From JANPCX01 sp031431125 (lineage in GTDB: Bacteria > Pseudomonadota > Gammaproteobacteria > Burkholderiales > Burkholderiaceae_C): a stretch of DNA of 63,803 nucleotides. This document shows positions 17,110 through 24,929 of the stretch, piece after piece. The stretch covers positions 1-63,803 of the forward strand of contig JANPCX010000023.1 of the NCBI GenBank assembly GCA_031431125.1. The letters run 5' to 3'. Numbering within the stretch: the stretch's first letter is position 1; each line of letters starts with the position of its first letter. The notes below the pieces were generated by a model, which made no database searches, had not been told where the DNA came from, and saw only the letters and a program-made list of their open reading frames with translations. The position numbers and the translations under genes were made by a program.

Positions 17110-18162
17110 TCACTTCGCCGGATATGCTGCGGCGTTGGCTTCAAACTGCGCCAGCAATCCCTCAAACTGTTTTGGCCATGCTTGCAAGGCCAGGGTGTCC
17201 CCCGCATACACCCCGCTTAAAAATGCGAGCACCAATTCGCGTGTGGCGAACTTGACTTGTGGGTTCAAGGTTGGGCCTCCGGTGTTCCTTCTGTCGGTGA
17301 ACATGCTGTGTGAGCCGTCTTTGAACACGGCCAGCACTTTGGGCGCACGGTTTTGTGACCCGATGGCCTGGTACAAGCCCACGCGGTCTTCGTAACCGGA
17401 GTGGTACCCGGGGATTTGGATGGTGTCGCCGGTCGACGTGATGTGCAAGGTCGGCACTTCGATGCCAGCCAAAATTTTGACGGGATCGCCGCGCCCATAA
17501 AAAGGGGGGGCAGACAACAAAACAGCCGAGGAAAAACGCGGATCACGCAATGACGTCGTTTGTCCTTCAGTGTCGACCTTGGCACCCACCAACAGCATGC
17601 TGGTGTTGGCGCCATAAGAGTGTCCGGCCATGGCGATGCGCTGGAGGTCCACCGCAGCCCCTGGCGCGCTGATGAGAAGTTGGTCCAGGGCAAAACCGAT
17701 GTCTTGCACGCGGTTCAGCGCTTCCTTGTCGCTGGCCGCCTGTTCCAATCGCCAAACCAAGGTCCACGGATTTCCAAACCACAGCTGGCGATCGCTGCCC
17801 ACATGCTGCACATGCAAACTCGCATAACCTCGGGCCGCGAAATAGCGACCCAAATAGGTGTAGCCTTCTCGGGAACCGCCCATGCCGTGAGAAAAAACAA
17901 CCAAAGGCGTGCTGCCTACAGGTTCCGCGCGAGCCGGCAGGTACAGCAGGGCAGGCACGCTGCGCTTGCGTGTTGGGTCGGTCCAGTCAAATCGCACCAA
18001 AGTGAAAAGCGCCGGGTCCACCAGCAGGGTGTCGGTCGGCGGGAGTTCACTTGTTTTGGCCTCGGGCGCGCTGGCCGTCGAGCGGTCTTGGCTGTGGCCC
18101 AAGCAAGACCCCGCCCAGGCCATAGCGCCCAGGCCCGCCAGCAAGAATGTTTTGCGTTTCAT
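17110..18162 (-). CDS. Exported alpha/beta hydrolase (chlorophyllase/PAF-acetylhydrolase-like)
   Basis: A 350-residue exported protein. The N terminus MKRKTFLLAGLGAMAWAGSC could be a lipoprotein signal (AGSC is a weak lipobox) or a cleaved signal peptide. The hydrolase core has VVFSHGMGGSREGY, the nucleophile elbow GHSYG and the terminal GSHSMF with the likely catalytic histidine. The frame is open to 18288, but only the start at 18162 yields a signal sequence. It is followed closely by the EstB-like hydrolase. The substrate is unknown. Confidence 0.85.
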   Translation of the reverse strand: MKRKTFLLAGLGAMAWAGSCLGHSQDRSTASAPEAKTSELPPTDTLLVDPALFTLVRFDWTDPTRKRSVPALLYLPARAEPVGSTPLVVFSHGMGGSREGYTYLGRYFAARGYASLHVQHVGSDRQLWFGNPWTLVWRLEQAASDKEALNRVQDIGFALDQLLISAPGAAVDLQRIAMAGHSYGANTSMLLVGAKVDTEGQTTSLRDPRFSSAVLLSAPPFYGRGDPVKILAGIEVPTLHITSTGDTIQIPGYHSGYEDRVGLYQAIGSQNRAPKVLAVFKDGSHSMFTDRRNTGGPTLNPQVKFATRELVLAFLSGVYAGDTLALQAWPKQFEGLLAQFEANAAAYPAK

Positions 18163-18363
18163 TGCTTGCAAGATACAGCACCGAGAAAAACCTTGGTTCC
18201 AGTCAGTCCATGGCGCAGAGCAGGGCAGGGATGCCCTGGATGTGCAGACCCAATTTGTGATGGCAGGCAGGCAAGGAATCTGTTTCATCCACTGCTACGA
18301 TGCCGCTGTGCCACGTGGCTTGTTTCACCCCCTTCAATGGCGCCGCGCCGAAAAGGATTCCTC

Positions 18364-18696
18364 ATGAACGATGTCAGTGATTCCACCTTGGGTAACCGCA
18401 CGCAGCGCGTTGACGGCAACGACAGCCTCAGCGTGGGTGCCGACCAGGCCATCCACATTGGAGGGCAGCAAGCGGTGATGGTGGCCAAGGGGCAGCACAT
18501 CACCGTGGGGAAGAAGTTGCTCATCGAAGCAGTCGACGAGATCAAACTCGTTGTCGGTCAAGCGAGCTTGGTGATGAAAAAAGACGGCACCATTGAAATC
18601 AGCGGCGGCAACATCACGCTCAAGGGCAGCGGCAAGATCAATGTCAAGGCGACCGGCGAGGTGAAGATCAAGGGCAGCAAGGTGCTGAACAACTGA
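18364..18696 (+). CDS. Stand-alone VgrG/gp5-type beta-helix spike protein
   Basis: A 110-residue protein with an AAGGA ribosome binding site before its ATG. The sequence is that of the C-terminal needle of VgrG: TQRVDGNDSLSVG repeats followed by VMKKDGTIEISGGNITLKGS and KINVKATGEVKIKGS. In VgrG this triple-stranded beta helix forms the tip of the type VI spike, after the gp27 and gp5 OB domains, which are absent here. No other type VI gene is in the window. It is either a decayed vgrG end that kept a good start, or a minimal spike-like protein. Confidence 0.75.
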   Translation: MNDVSDSTLGNRTQRVDGNDSLSVGADQAIHIGGQQAVMVAKGQHITVGKKLLIEAVDEIKLVVGQASLVMKKDGTIEISGGNITLKGSGKINVKATGEVKIKGSKVLNN

Positions 18697-18760
18697 GGAT
18701 CTCGACCGCCGGACCTCACGCATGGCCTGTCCGTTGTGTGAACAGGCCCTGGTCTGCTAC

Positions 18761-19801
18761 TTACTGGGCGATCCCAGTCACCCATGCCTTTCGTATCCGC
18801 GCGCCACAGACCGCAGACTCGTTGCCACTGCCGCTGGCCAGGGCGTCAAAACGAGCCACGACGCCGTAGTAGGTCTTGGTGGCATCGATCCAAGGGTAAA
18901 AGCCAAACGCGCCCGCGCTGCTGAAAGCCCCGTCACCAGTGACGGGGTCGTTCTCTATCCAATGCCCGATGGAGTAGCTCCAGCTTTTGTCAGAAGGCAC
19001 CGGCGTGCCGCGAGCACTGGTGCAAGTCAGCGGGTTGGTGCACACCGGGTTGGAGCCCAGAAGCGCGGCGATTTTCAGTTGGCCGCTGAGCTGTTTACGA
19101 AGAAAGGCAGCATAGTCTTTCGCCGAACTGCGCACGCCGCCCGCCAACTGTGGTTGAAAGTAGGTCAGCTCGATGTCGTTGCCCAAGACACGCCGAACGT
19201 CTTGCGCGAGCGCCGCGTTGTCGAGCAGGCCCAGGCCCATGTCCGGGCTATTCAGGCTGGCATGTTTCTGCATGTGGCCACCGTCGTAAAAAAACTTATC
19301 AACGTTGAATGGAGATTGCACACCGTTGCTGCCTCGGGCCACACAGGATGCCACTGTGTCGTTTGGGTCACAGGACGAAAAGTTGGTGTAACCGCTGCGG
19401 AAGTTGAGGAACTGAATGTCTTGTGCTGTCAGCGCACCGCCACGTCGTTCGGCCACATAGGCACCATAAAGCCATTTGGATGCCGAAGCGATGGCCATCA
19501 TGCTGTCCGCGGTGTACGTGATGGCGTTGCCAGCTTTGTTCACCGAACCCTTGGCCAGCGCCGTTGTTTGGTTTCCGATCTCCCAGTAAAAAGGCTGTAT
19601 GTCGGCGCAAGGGCCACTGCTGCTTTGCGCGGTCGTGCTGGCGGCTGACCCGCGTAACGCATCGCTGGGAGCTGGAGCTGGAGCTGGAGCTGGAGCTGGA
19701 GTCGGCTCCGGTTGGTTGTCGCCCCCGCCGCCACAGCCCGAGACGCCATAGAGCAAAGCGGTCAAAGCGAAACAACTCGACACTCGTTGGAGACGGCCCA
19801 T
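18761..19801 (-). CDS. Lipoprotein with serine hydrolase (beta-lactamase-like) SxxK motif
   Basis: A 346-residue lipoprotein. The signal ends in the lipobox VSGC, followed by a Gly stretch and a Pro-Ala linker (about residues 33-46) that spaces the domain from the membrane. In the catalytic part the SxxK motif SASK occurs in MAIASASKWLYGAYV, and a possible YxN (GYTN) follows, which suggests the penicillin-binding/6-aminohexanoate hydrolase fold. The C-terminal KTG-type motif is not evident. The frame is open to 19855, but the start at 19801 gives the lipoprotein signal. Substrate unknown. Confidence 0.75.
   Translation of the reverse strand: MGRLQRVSSCFALTALLYGVSGCGGGGDNQPEPTPAPAPAPAPAPSDALRGSAASTTAQSSSGPCADIQPFYWEIGNQTTALAKGSVNKAGNAITYTADSMMAIASASKWLYGAYVAERRGGALTAQDIQFLNFRSGYTNFSSCDPNDTVASCVARGSNGVQSPFNVDKFFYDGGHMQKHASLNSPDMGLGLLDNAALAQDVRRVLGNDIELTYFQPQLAGGVRSSAKDYAAFLRKQLSGQLKIAALLGSNPVCTNPLTCTSARGTPVPSDKSWSYSIGHWIENDPVTGDGAFSSAGAFGFYPWIDATKTYYGVVARFDALASGSGNESAVCGARIRKAWVTGIAQ
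19671..19700. repeat. Hexanucleotide tandem repeat GCTGGA x5
   Basis: Five perfect GCTGGA copies encode the Pro-Ala linker of the lipoprotein hydrolase on the minus strand. Each unit adds two residues, so slippage would change linker length without a frameshift. Confidence 0.9.
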
Positions 19802-19976
19802 GACGGTTGCACTTTCTTGAGATGGCTGATGTTCGTGTTGTACTGGGTCAGTCACGCATCAGTATTGCTGCGACGTAAAGCACCGGAAGAAATGACAGCA
19901 TGGACGTCGCGTCTCGCAGCGCCGCGCCCGTGTTTTCTCCGTTGTTTCAGCACGGGCAACCCAGCCACACGAAGAG

Positions 19977-20927
19977 TCAGCGGATCTGTGCCTTGGGTCT
20001 GCGTTCTGGTGGTTTTTCTTGCCGAACACGTCCGTCAGCAATCGCAAGAAGGTCCTGTTGCAGATGCGGTTTCCTCGGCAGTCCGAGTTCTTGCACGAGG
20101 CCCCAGCGCTGAAGGCGGACGAGTACCCACCAGCCGGTATCGATTTGGCCAGGATCTAGTCCCATTCGGGCTGATTCCGGGTAGGCATGGTGGTTGTTGT
20201 GCCAACACTCGCCATGGGTTAGAAAACCCCAGCCAGGCAGATTGGACGCCTGTACCGCGGCGTCCTGCACCCACCACCGACCCGGGCCGGGGTTGTGGGC
20301 AAAGTAGGTCACCACCCAATGACTGGTCACGCTGACCGCTACCCGCACAGCAACGCCCCAAACCGCCCAACTGGGCCCACCGATCGCGTAGAGCAGCGCT
20401 GCGAGGGCGATTTGGTGCAACGGCCAGCTTGCCTCCATCAAACGGTACCAAGGATCGCTCGAAAACTCGGGTTCGACCGTGAATGAGGGTGGTTTCGCAA
20501 ACTGAAAGCCGCAGTGAAGCTGCCAGAACGCGTCCATCCAAAGGCCACGGCGATGGGCGAAAAAATCGTGGCAAGAAGGCAGGCGCTGCGCCCAGTCCCG
20601 GATGTCGTGAATCTTCAGAATGCCAAACGGGCCGGCCATGCCCACCAACACACCCAACCACACCAGGAAACGCTCCAAGGGCTTGCCGCAGGTGAATGTT
20701 TTGTGGATCAAACGACGGTGCATGCCCAAGGAGTGGCCGAACAACAGCGTGACGTAACTCAAGACAAGAAACACCAACAAAGCGCTCCAGCTGAAATAGA
20801 GCGGGCCCAGGCCTACGGCGGTGACAACCATGGCCGTGTTCCACAATGATTTGAACGGTGCCCAGACAACCTTGCCTTCGTCTGCGTTGGCGCCCTGATC
20901 ATTGACGCGCCAGACAGTTTTTCTCAT
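19977..20927 (-). CDS. Membrane fatty acid desaturase
   Basis: A 316-residue integral membrane protein with about four helices and three histidine clusters: HSLGMHRRLIH, HDIRDWAQ with a later CHDFFAHRR, and HNNHHAYP. The first and third fit the acyl-CoA/acyl-lipid delta-9 desaturase type, a diiron enzyme that introduces a double bond into fatty acyl chains. The second cluster departs from the standard HxxHH, so the exact reaction is unsure. The start at 20927 (MRKTVWRVND) is preferred; frames further upstream run into a repeat element. Confidence 0.85.
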   Translation of the reverse strand: MRKTVWRVNDQGANADEGKVVWAPFKSLWNTAMVVTAVGLGPLYFSWSALLVFLVLSYVTLLFGHSLGMHRRLIHKTFTCGKPLERFLVWLGVLVGMAGPFGILKIHDIRDWAQRLPSCHDFFAHRRGLWMDAFWQLHCGFQFAKPPSFTVEPEFSSDPWYRLMEASWPLHQIALAALLYAIGGPSWAVWGVAVRVAVSVTSHWVVTYFAHNPGPGRWWVQDAAVQASNLPGWGFLTHGECWHNNHHAYPESARMGLDPGQIDTGWWVLVRLQRWGLVQELGLPRKPHLQQDLLAIADGRVRQEKPPERRPKAQIR

Positions 20928-20943
20928 GGTCTCAATCCATAAA

Positions 20944-21130
20944 CCTAGAAACGGCAATTGACCGCCTACTTCCGCTCGCAACACCACGCGAAGATTGAGT
21001 TTTCTTCACACGACAACGCTCACCTCTTGGGTGAAAGCGCGACACACCCGATGAGCTGCGCAGGCGGCGTTGCCCCGCCTTGCCAGCACTCCGCATCGCA
21101 GCCCACTCGTGCGTGCCCAACTTCGGCCTA
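20944..21130. mobile_element. MITE-like element, copy B (inverted relative to copy A at 23595)
   Basis: About 187 bases that align, in reverse orientation, with the element at 23595-23832. Shared blocks include CGAGTGGGCT, GCGCTTTCACCCAAGAGGTGA and GTTGCGAGCGGAAG. The ends (CCTAGAAACGGCA and the complement of TAGGCCGAAG) are degraded forms of the terminal inverted repeats of copy A. It lacks about 45 internal bases present in copy A. It supplies the TAG stop of the C13 protease gene (21128-21130). No transposase is present. Confidence 0.75.
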
Positions 21131-22645
21131 TTTTGTTGCCGACGCGCCTTGTATTCCATCCAACCGCTTTTCCAGCGCACGCAGAACCGATGCCGTTTGC
21201 GCACCGACCGATATCTGCGGATTGGAAAATCCGTCGGCTTTGCCCGCTTCGATTTCTCGGGCTTTGATGATGGGGACTGCGTTGGCAAAAGCTTGCTCGA
21301 AAGAGTGGGTGTTGCGCAGTTGCTCGTCGAAGAGTGCCCGGCCAAAAAACGTCAACTCCGACAGCTTGCCACAGCCATAGGACGTGTGGGTGGCATCGGC
21401 AGCCGTCATCACCAGCGTGTTGTCTGAGGCCAGGGGTTGCACCCAACCGCCGCTGTAGCAGGCCGAGACCATGATCACCCGATGAACAATCCCTGCGTCG
21501 TCGAGGGCTTCACGCAGCAGCTGCGGTGTGACTGGCTCGGTGACCAGGGGCCAGTGATCGGAGGCCAGCTTGAAATCGCTGCCACCGTGCGAGGTTAGAT
21601 AGACGACCAACACGTCGCGGTCGACGTTCATGCGCTCAGCCAGGGCCTGAATTGCGCGCTTTAAATTCAGAGGCGTGGCCCAGGGGTGGCTGTCCGTGGT
21701 GGTGGCATGGTTCACCAGGTGCAGCACGCGGCGCTGGGCGTCAAAACGCTCGGCAAGCACCTGTGCCACCAGCGTGCTTTCACGCAGGAACACATCTTCA
21801 CTTGCGTAGGGCGCAAACACCAGGCCGTAGACCTCGCCAACGCCGGGGCGGCTGTCCAACAAACTGTCCACAGTCGCTTCCCATACGGCCTGCTGCGCTT
21901 CGAAGGTTTCTTGGCTCAGCTGTAGCTCAGCCTTTTCGGGTACCTGTGTTGTCTCGGTGTCGGAATAGTCGGGTTGCCAGAACTGATGCGGAAGCTGCCA
22001 GGTTGCAGCGATAGACAAGGCCATGGCGACGCTCACAAACACCGCTACCCGCCAGACTGGCCGCACAAAATGCATGATCAATCGGGCCGACAACGCGGTC
22101 ACCCAGATGACCAGGATCACGTACACCAACATCGGCCCATACGACATTTCCCACCAAAGAGGCGGGGTTGCATGCGCTGAAAAAATGCCAGGCACATAGG
22201 CCAATAAGGTCGCAGGCAAGTAGGCCGGGAGTGACAAGGCAAACCACGCCGCCAACCAGCCACCAGGGGCTTGTGCGCCCATGGCCCACCAAGCCAGCCA
22301 CAGGGCGGCGGCGCTGGGTATCCAGTAAATCAGCCAAGACTGGGCATCAAAACTGGCTGGGCCTGCCACCTCCAGGCGGGAGACAAGCAATTCGGCAGCA
22401 ACCACCAGCAGGAATACGCACAGCACTTGCATTGGACTGGGCCGTGCCTGGCCGATGCGCGGGGCCAGCAGCACGCTGGCCCGCAGGCCTTGAAGCCACC
22501 ATTGCCAGGTGCTGAGGGTGCTGGGCCCGTCTGCCGACAAGGCGACGGGCGGCAAAGTGGGCGGTTGGGAGTCGGGCCACAGCTCGTCCGGCGCATTCAC
22601 TGGGCTTAGAAGATCGGATTTCGGATTGGACACGGGCTCATTCAT
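21128..22645 (-). CDS. Membrane-anchored C13 (legumain/caspase-like) peptidase
   Basis: A 505-residue protein. An N-terminal cytoplasmic tail is followed by about five to six hydrophobic segments between residues 65 and 235, then a soluble protease domain. The catalytic dyad of clan CD is visible: histidine in YLTSHGGSDF and cysteine in MVSACYSGGWV, with the strand LVFAPYASEDVF ahead of them. This fits Pfam Peptidase_C13. Many proteobacteria have such membrane-fused copies and no role is established. The C terminus runs into the MITE-like element that provides its stop codon. Upstream lie the VF530 and HlyIII genes on the same strand. Confidence 0.85.
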   Translation of the reverse strand: MNEPVSNPKSDLLSPVNAPDELWPDSQPPTLPPVALSADGPSTLSTWQWWLQGLRASVLLAPRIGQARPSPMQVLCVFLLVVAAELLVSRLEVAGPASFDAQSWLIYWIPSAAALWLAWWAMGAQAPGGWLAAWFALSLPAYLPATLLAYVPGIFSAHATPPLWWEMSYGPMLVYVILVIWVTALSARLIMHFVRPVWRVAVFVSVAMALSIAATWQLPHQFWQPDYSDTETTQVPEKAELQLSQETFEAQQAVWEATVDSLLDSRPGVGEVYGLVFAPYASEDVFLRESTLVAQVLAERFDAQRRVLHLVNHATTTDSHPWATPLNLKRAIQALAERMNVDRDVLVVYLTSHGGSDFKLASDHWPLVTEPVTPQLLREALDDAGIVHRVIMVSACYSGGWVQPLASDNTLVMTAADATHTSYGCGKLSELTFFGRALFDEQLRNTHSFEQAFANAVPIIKAREIEAGKADGFSNPQISVGAQTASVLRALEKRLDGIQGASATK

Positions 22646-22692
22646 GAGGCAATGATGCCATTGAGTAGGTGGGCATGCGGGCCCGCGTTGCG

Positions 22693-22938
22693 TTACAGCT
22701 TTGTTGCCCGCGCTTGCTCACGCAGCATGAAGAGGTAAAGGCTCTCTACCTTCTCCCGGGCCCAAGGCGTTTTGCGTAAGAACTTCAGGCTGGAGGCGAT
22801 GCTCGGTTCAAAGGTGAAGCAGCGAATTTGAATCTGCTCGCCCAAACCTGGCCAGCCAAAATGTGCCACCAAGGCGTTGAGCATGGCCTCGAGCGTGATG
22901 CCATGCAGCGGGTTGCGGCGTTGCGGCTCAACTGACAT
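22693..22938 (-). CDS. VF530 family (DUF2132) small protein
   Basis: An 81-residue protein with the VF530 signature NPLHGITLEAMLNALVAHFGW and the late FLRKTPWAREKVESLYL. The structure of the Vibrio fischeri member suggested DNA binding, but the cellular role is unknown. The ATG at 22938 lies inside the end of the hemolysin III gene (11-base overlap), so it is probably coupled to it. The frame extends upstream as a shadow of that gene. Confidence 0.88.
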   Translation of the reverse strand: MSVEPQRRNPLHGITLEAMLNALVAHFGWPGLGEQIQIRCFTFEPSIASSLKFLRKTPWAREKVESLYLFMLREQARATKL

Positions 22939-23569
22939 AAAGAAGCACCGCCACATAGTGGCAAACCGTGCCGCCCAGTACAAACAAATGCCAAATGCCA
23001 TGGGCATGACGCCAGCGTTCGTCGTTGGCGTAAAAAAGGATGCCCGTGGTGTAGAGCAAACCACCTGCAATCAGCCAGGACAGGCCAGCGCCCGGAAGCT
23101 CTCGCACCAAAGGAACAGCCGCCACCACAGCCAACCAGCCCATGGCCAAGTACAGCGGCACGGAAGGAAAACGATCCCGTCCAAAACACAGTTCTTTGAC
23201 GATGCCCAGCACAGCCAGGCCCCACACCACACCGAACAACGACCAACCCCAGGGGCCGCGCAAGGTCACCAAGGCAAACGGTGTGTAGGTGCCAGCGATC
23301 AACAAATAGATGGCGCAGTGGTCGAATTTCACCAGCACCTTTTTGGCTTTGCCGCGCACGCTGTGGTAGAGCGACGAAGCACCGTAGAGCAACACCATGC
23401 TCGCCGAAAAAATGCTGGAGCCCACCACTTTCCACGCATCTCCATGCAGGGATGATTGGGTGATGAGCACCGCCGCACCCGCTATTGCCAGCACCAGGCC
23501 GAGCAGATGGGTGAAGCTGTTGAATCTCTCGCCGTGGTACATGGGCCGGTCCGTGAATTTGAGGTGCAC
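22928..23569 (-). CDS. Hemolysin III family (PAQR-like) membrane protein
   Basis: A 213-residue protein with seven hydrophobic helices and the family motifs NSFTHLLGLVLA, GASSLYHSV, KFDHCAIYLLIAGTYTPF and HGIWHLFVLGG. The conserved Ser-His-Asp-His residues are those that bind a metal in the PAQR/CREST superfamily. Despite the name, toxin activity is not implied; members are linked to membrane lipid homeostasis. The GTG at 23569 has a GAGGTGA ribosome binding site; an ATG nine codons later (MYHGERFN) is an alternative. Confidence 0.92.
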   Translation of the reverse strand: MHLKFTDRPMYHGERFNSFTHLLGLVLAIAGAAVLITQSSLHGDAWKVVGSSIFSASMVLLYGASSLYHSVRGKAKKVLVKFDHCAIYLLIAGTYTPFALVTLRGPWGWSLFGVVWGLAVLGIVKELCFGRDRFPSVPLYLAMGWLAVVAAVPLVRELPGAGLSWLIAGGLLYTTGILFYANDERWRHAHGIWHLFVLGGTVCHYVAVLLYVS

Positions 23570-23594
23570 ATTGTCACCTCGGTGGCGTGCGCTC

Positions 23595-23832
23595 AGCCTA
23601 GATCCGGCATTTGGACACGCCCGAGTGGGCTGTGATTCGGGGTGGTGGCAAGGCGTGACGACGCTGCGGGCTCATGCCCGCAAGGAGGAGCAACGCCGCC
23701 AGCACCCCGAAGCACGGCTCACTTGGGTGTGTAGCGCTTTCACCCAAGAGGTGATGGTCATCGTTTACAGAAATCTCAATGTTCACATGAGGTTGCGAGC
23801 GGAAGAAAGCGGTCAACTGCCGGATCTAGGCT
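23595..23832. mobile_element. MITE-like element, copy A, with perfect 15-bp terminal inverted repeats
   Basis: The element starts AGCCTAGATCCGGCA (23595-23609) and ends with its exact reverse complement TGCCGGATCTAGGCT (23818-23832). It is 238 bases long and has no coding capacity for a transposase. A second, partly eroded copy in opposite orientation lies at 20944-21130. Copy A ends at the stop codon of ppk2 (23832-23834). Size, inverted ends and dispersed copies fit a non-autonomous transposable element. Confidence 0.8.
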
Positions 23833-24734
23833 CAGTACAACTCTGGAACGATGATGTCGGAGGGAACGGGGTTGCGGCTGTAGTCTGCGTGGCGAACGCG
23901 TTCTGGGAGTACCACGCTTGGGCGCTCGATCTCGCGGTAGTCGAATTGCGAGAGCAGGTGGTGGATGCAGTTCAGCCTGGCCTTCTTTTTGTCCACCGCC
24001 TGCACCACCCACCATGGGGCTTCGGCAATGTGGGTGCGCTCCAGCATGATTTCTTTGGCCTTGGTGTACTCCTCCCACAGGCGACGGGATTCCAAGTCCA
24101 TGGGGCTGAGTTTCCACTGTTTGAGTGGGTCGTGAATGCGGCCCAAGAAGCGCAAGTGCTGTTCTTCGTCCGTGATGGAGAACCAATACTTCAACAGTGT
24201 GATGCCGGAACGCACCAACATGCGCTCGAACTCGGGCACGGAGCGGTAGAACTCTTCGTACTCTTCTTCCGAGCAAAACCCCATCACCCTCTCCACCCCA
24301 GCGCGGTTGTACCAACTGCGGTCGAACAGCACCATCTCGCCGGCAGCCGGCAAGTGGCTGGCATAACGCTGGAAGTACCACTGGGTGCGCTCGCGGTCGT
24401 TGGGTGCGGGCAGGGCCACCACACGGCACACGCGTGGGTTCAGGCGCTGTGTGATGCGTTTGATCACCCCGCCTTTGCCGGCGGCATCACGGCCCTCAAA
24501 GAGGATGACCACTTTTTGCTTGGTGTGGGCAATCCAGTCTTGCAGCTTGACGAGTTCGGCCTGCATGCGAAAGAGTTCGCGGAAGTAGGTGGCGCGGTCT
24601 GAGCTGGATGTCTTGGCGGCATCAAGCGTCAGATCACGATCTTCCATCTCCAGCTCAAAGGCTTCGTCATATCCGTCGAGCAAATCACGTTCGATGCGTT
24701 GCATCAGTTCTTCATGGTGGGGCAGGACAGACAT
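23832..24734 (-). CDS. ppk2: Polyphosphate kinase 2
   Basis: A 300-residue cytoplasmic enzyme of the one-domain PPK2 family, which moves phosphate between polyphosphate and nucleotides. Walker A is FEGRDAAGKGGVIKR, Walker B is LFDRSWYNRAGVERV, and the lid motif is EFERMLVRSG. The one-domain form with RDAAGKGG belongs to class I or III; the class cannot be settled by eye. The ATG at 24734 (MSVLPHHEELMQRIE) gives the normal length; the frame extends further upstream without family similarity. A ppk1 gene is also present at 42707. Confidence 0.93.
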   Translation of the reverse strand: MSVLPHHEELMQRIERDLLDGYDEAFELEMEDRDLTLDAAKTSSSDRATYFRELFRMQAELVKLQDWIAHTKQKVVILFEGRDAAGKGGVIKRITQRLNPRVCRVVALPAPNDRERTQWYFQRYASHLPAAGEMVLFDRSWYNRAGVERVMGFCSEEEYEEFYRSVPEFERMLVRSGITLLKYWFSITDEEQHLRFLGRIHDPLKQWKLSPMDLESRRLWEEYTKAKEIMLERTHIAEAPWWVVQAVDKKKARLNCIHHLLSQFDYREIERPSVVLPERVRHADYSRNPVPSDIIVPELY

Positions 24735-24929
24735 GGGCAGCCTCAAGGAAAAAGCCAGAGCTTGTGGGATGCCGATGACACCGGTATGAAAAGGGCTTGT
24801 ATTCACAGCGGAGTGGTGGAATCAGTCCACATATCCCTTTCGACATGAATGAAATAGGGGTTCTACCCAGCCCCAATGCGGTGCAGCACTGCCGACAATG
24901 CCGTCATCAAACTGACACACAGGTGCCGC

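Noticed and set aside
18364..18696. Type VI secretion cluster
   Set aside because: Only the VgrG-like tip is present; no tss, hcp or clpV gene is found in the flanking 10 kb.
18722..19648. A 308-codon plus-strand frame opposite the lipoprotein hydrolase
   Set aside because: No ribosome binding site and no domain; the minus strand has a lipobox and an SxxK motif.
22928..23569. Hemolysin III-family gene as a toxin
   Set aside because: The family name is historical; the sequence is a seven-helix PAQR-type protein with no export signal for a toxin.
23397..24602. A 401-codon plus-strand frame opposite ppk2
   Set aside because: It crosses the MITE-like element and the hlyIII start and has no domain; ppk2 on the other strand is intact.
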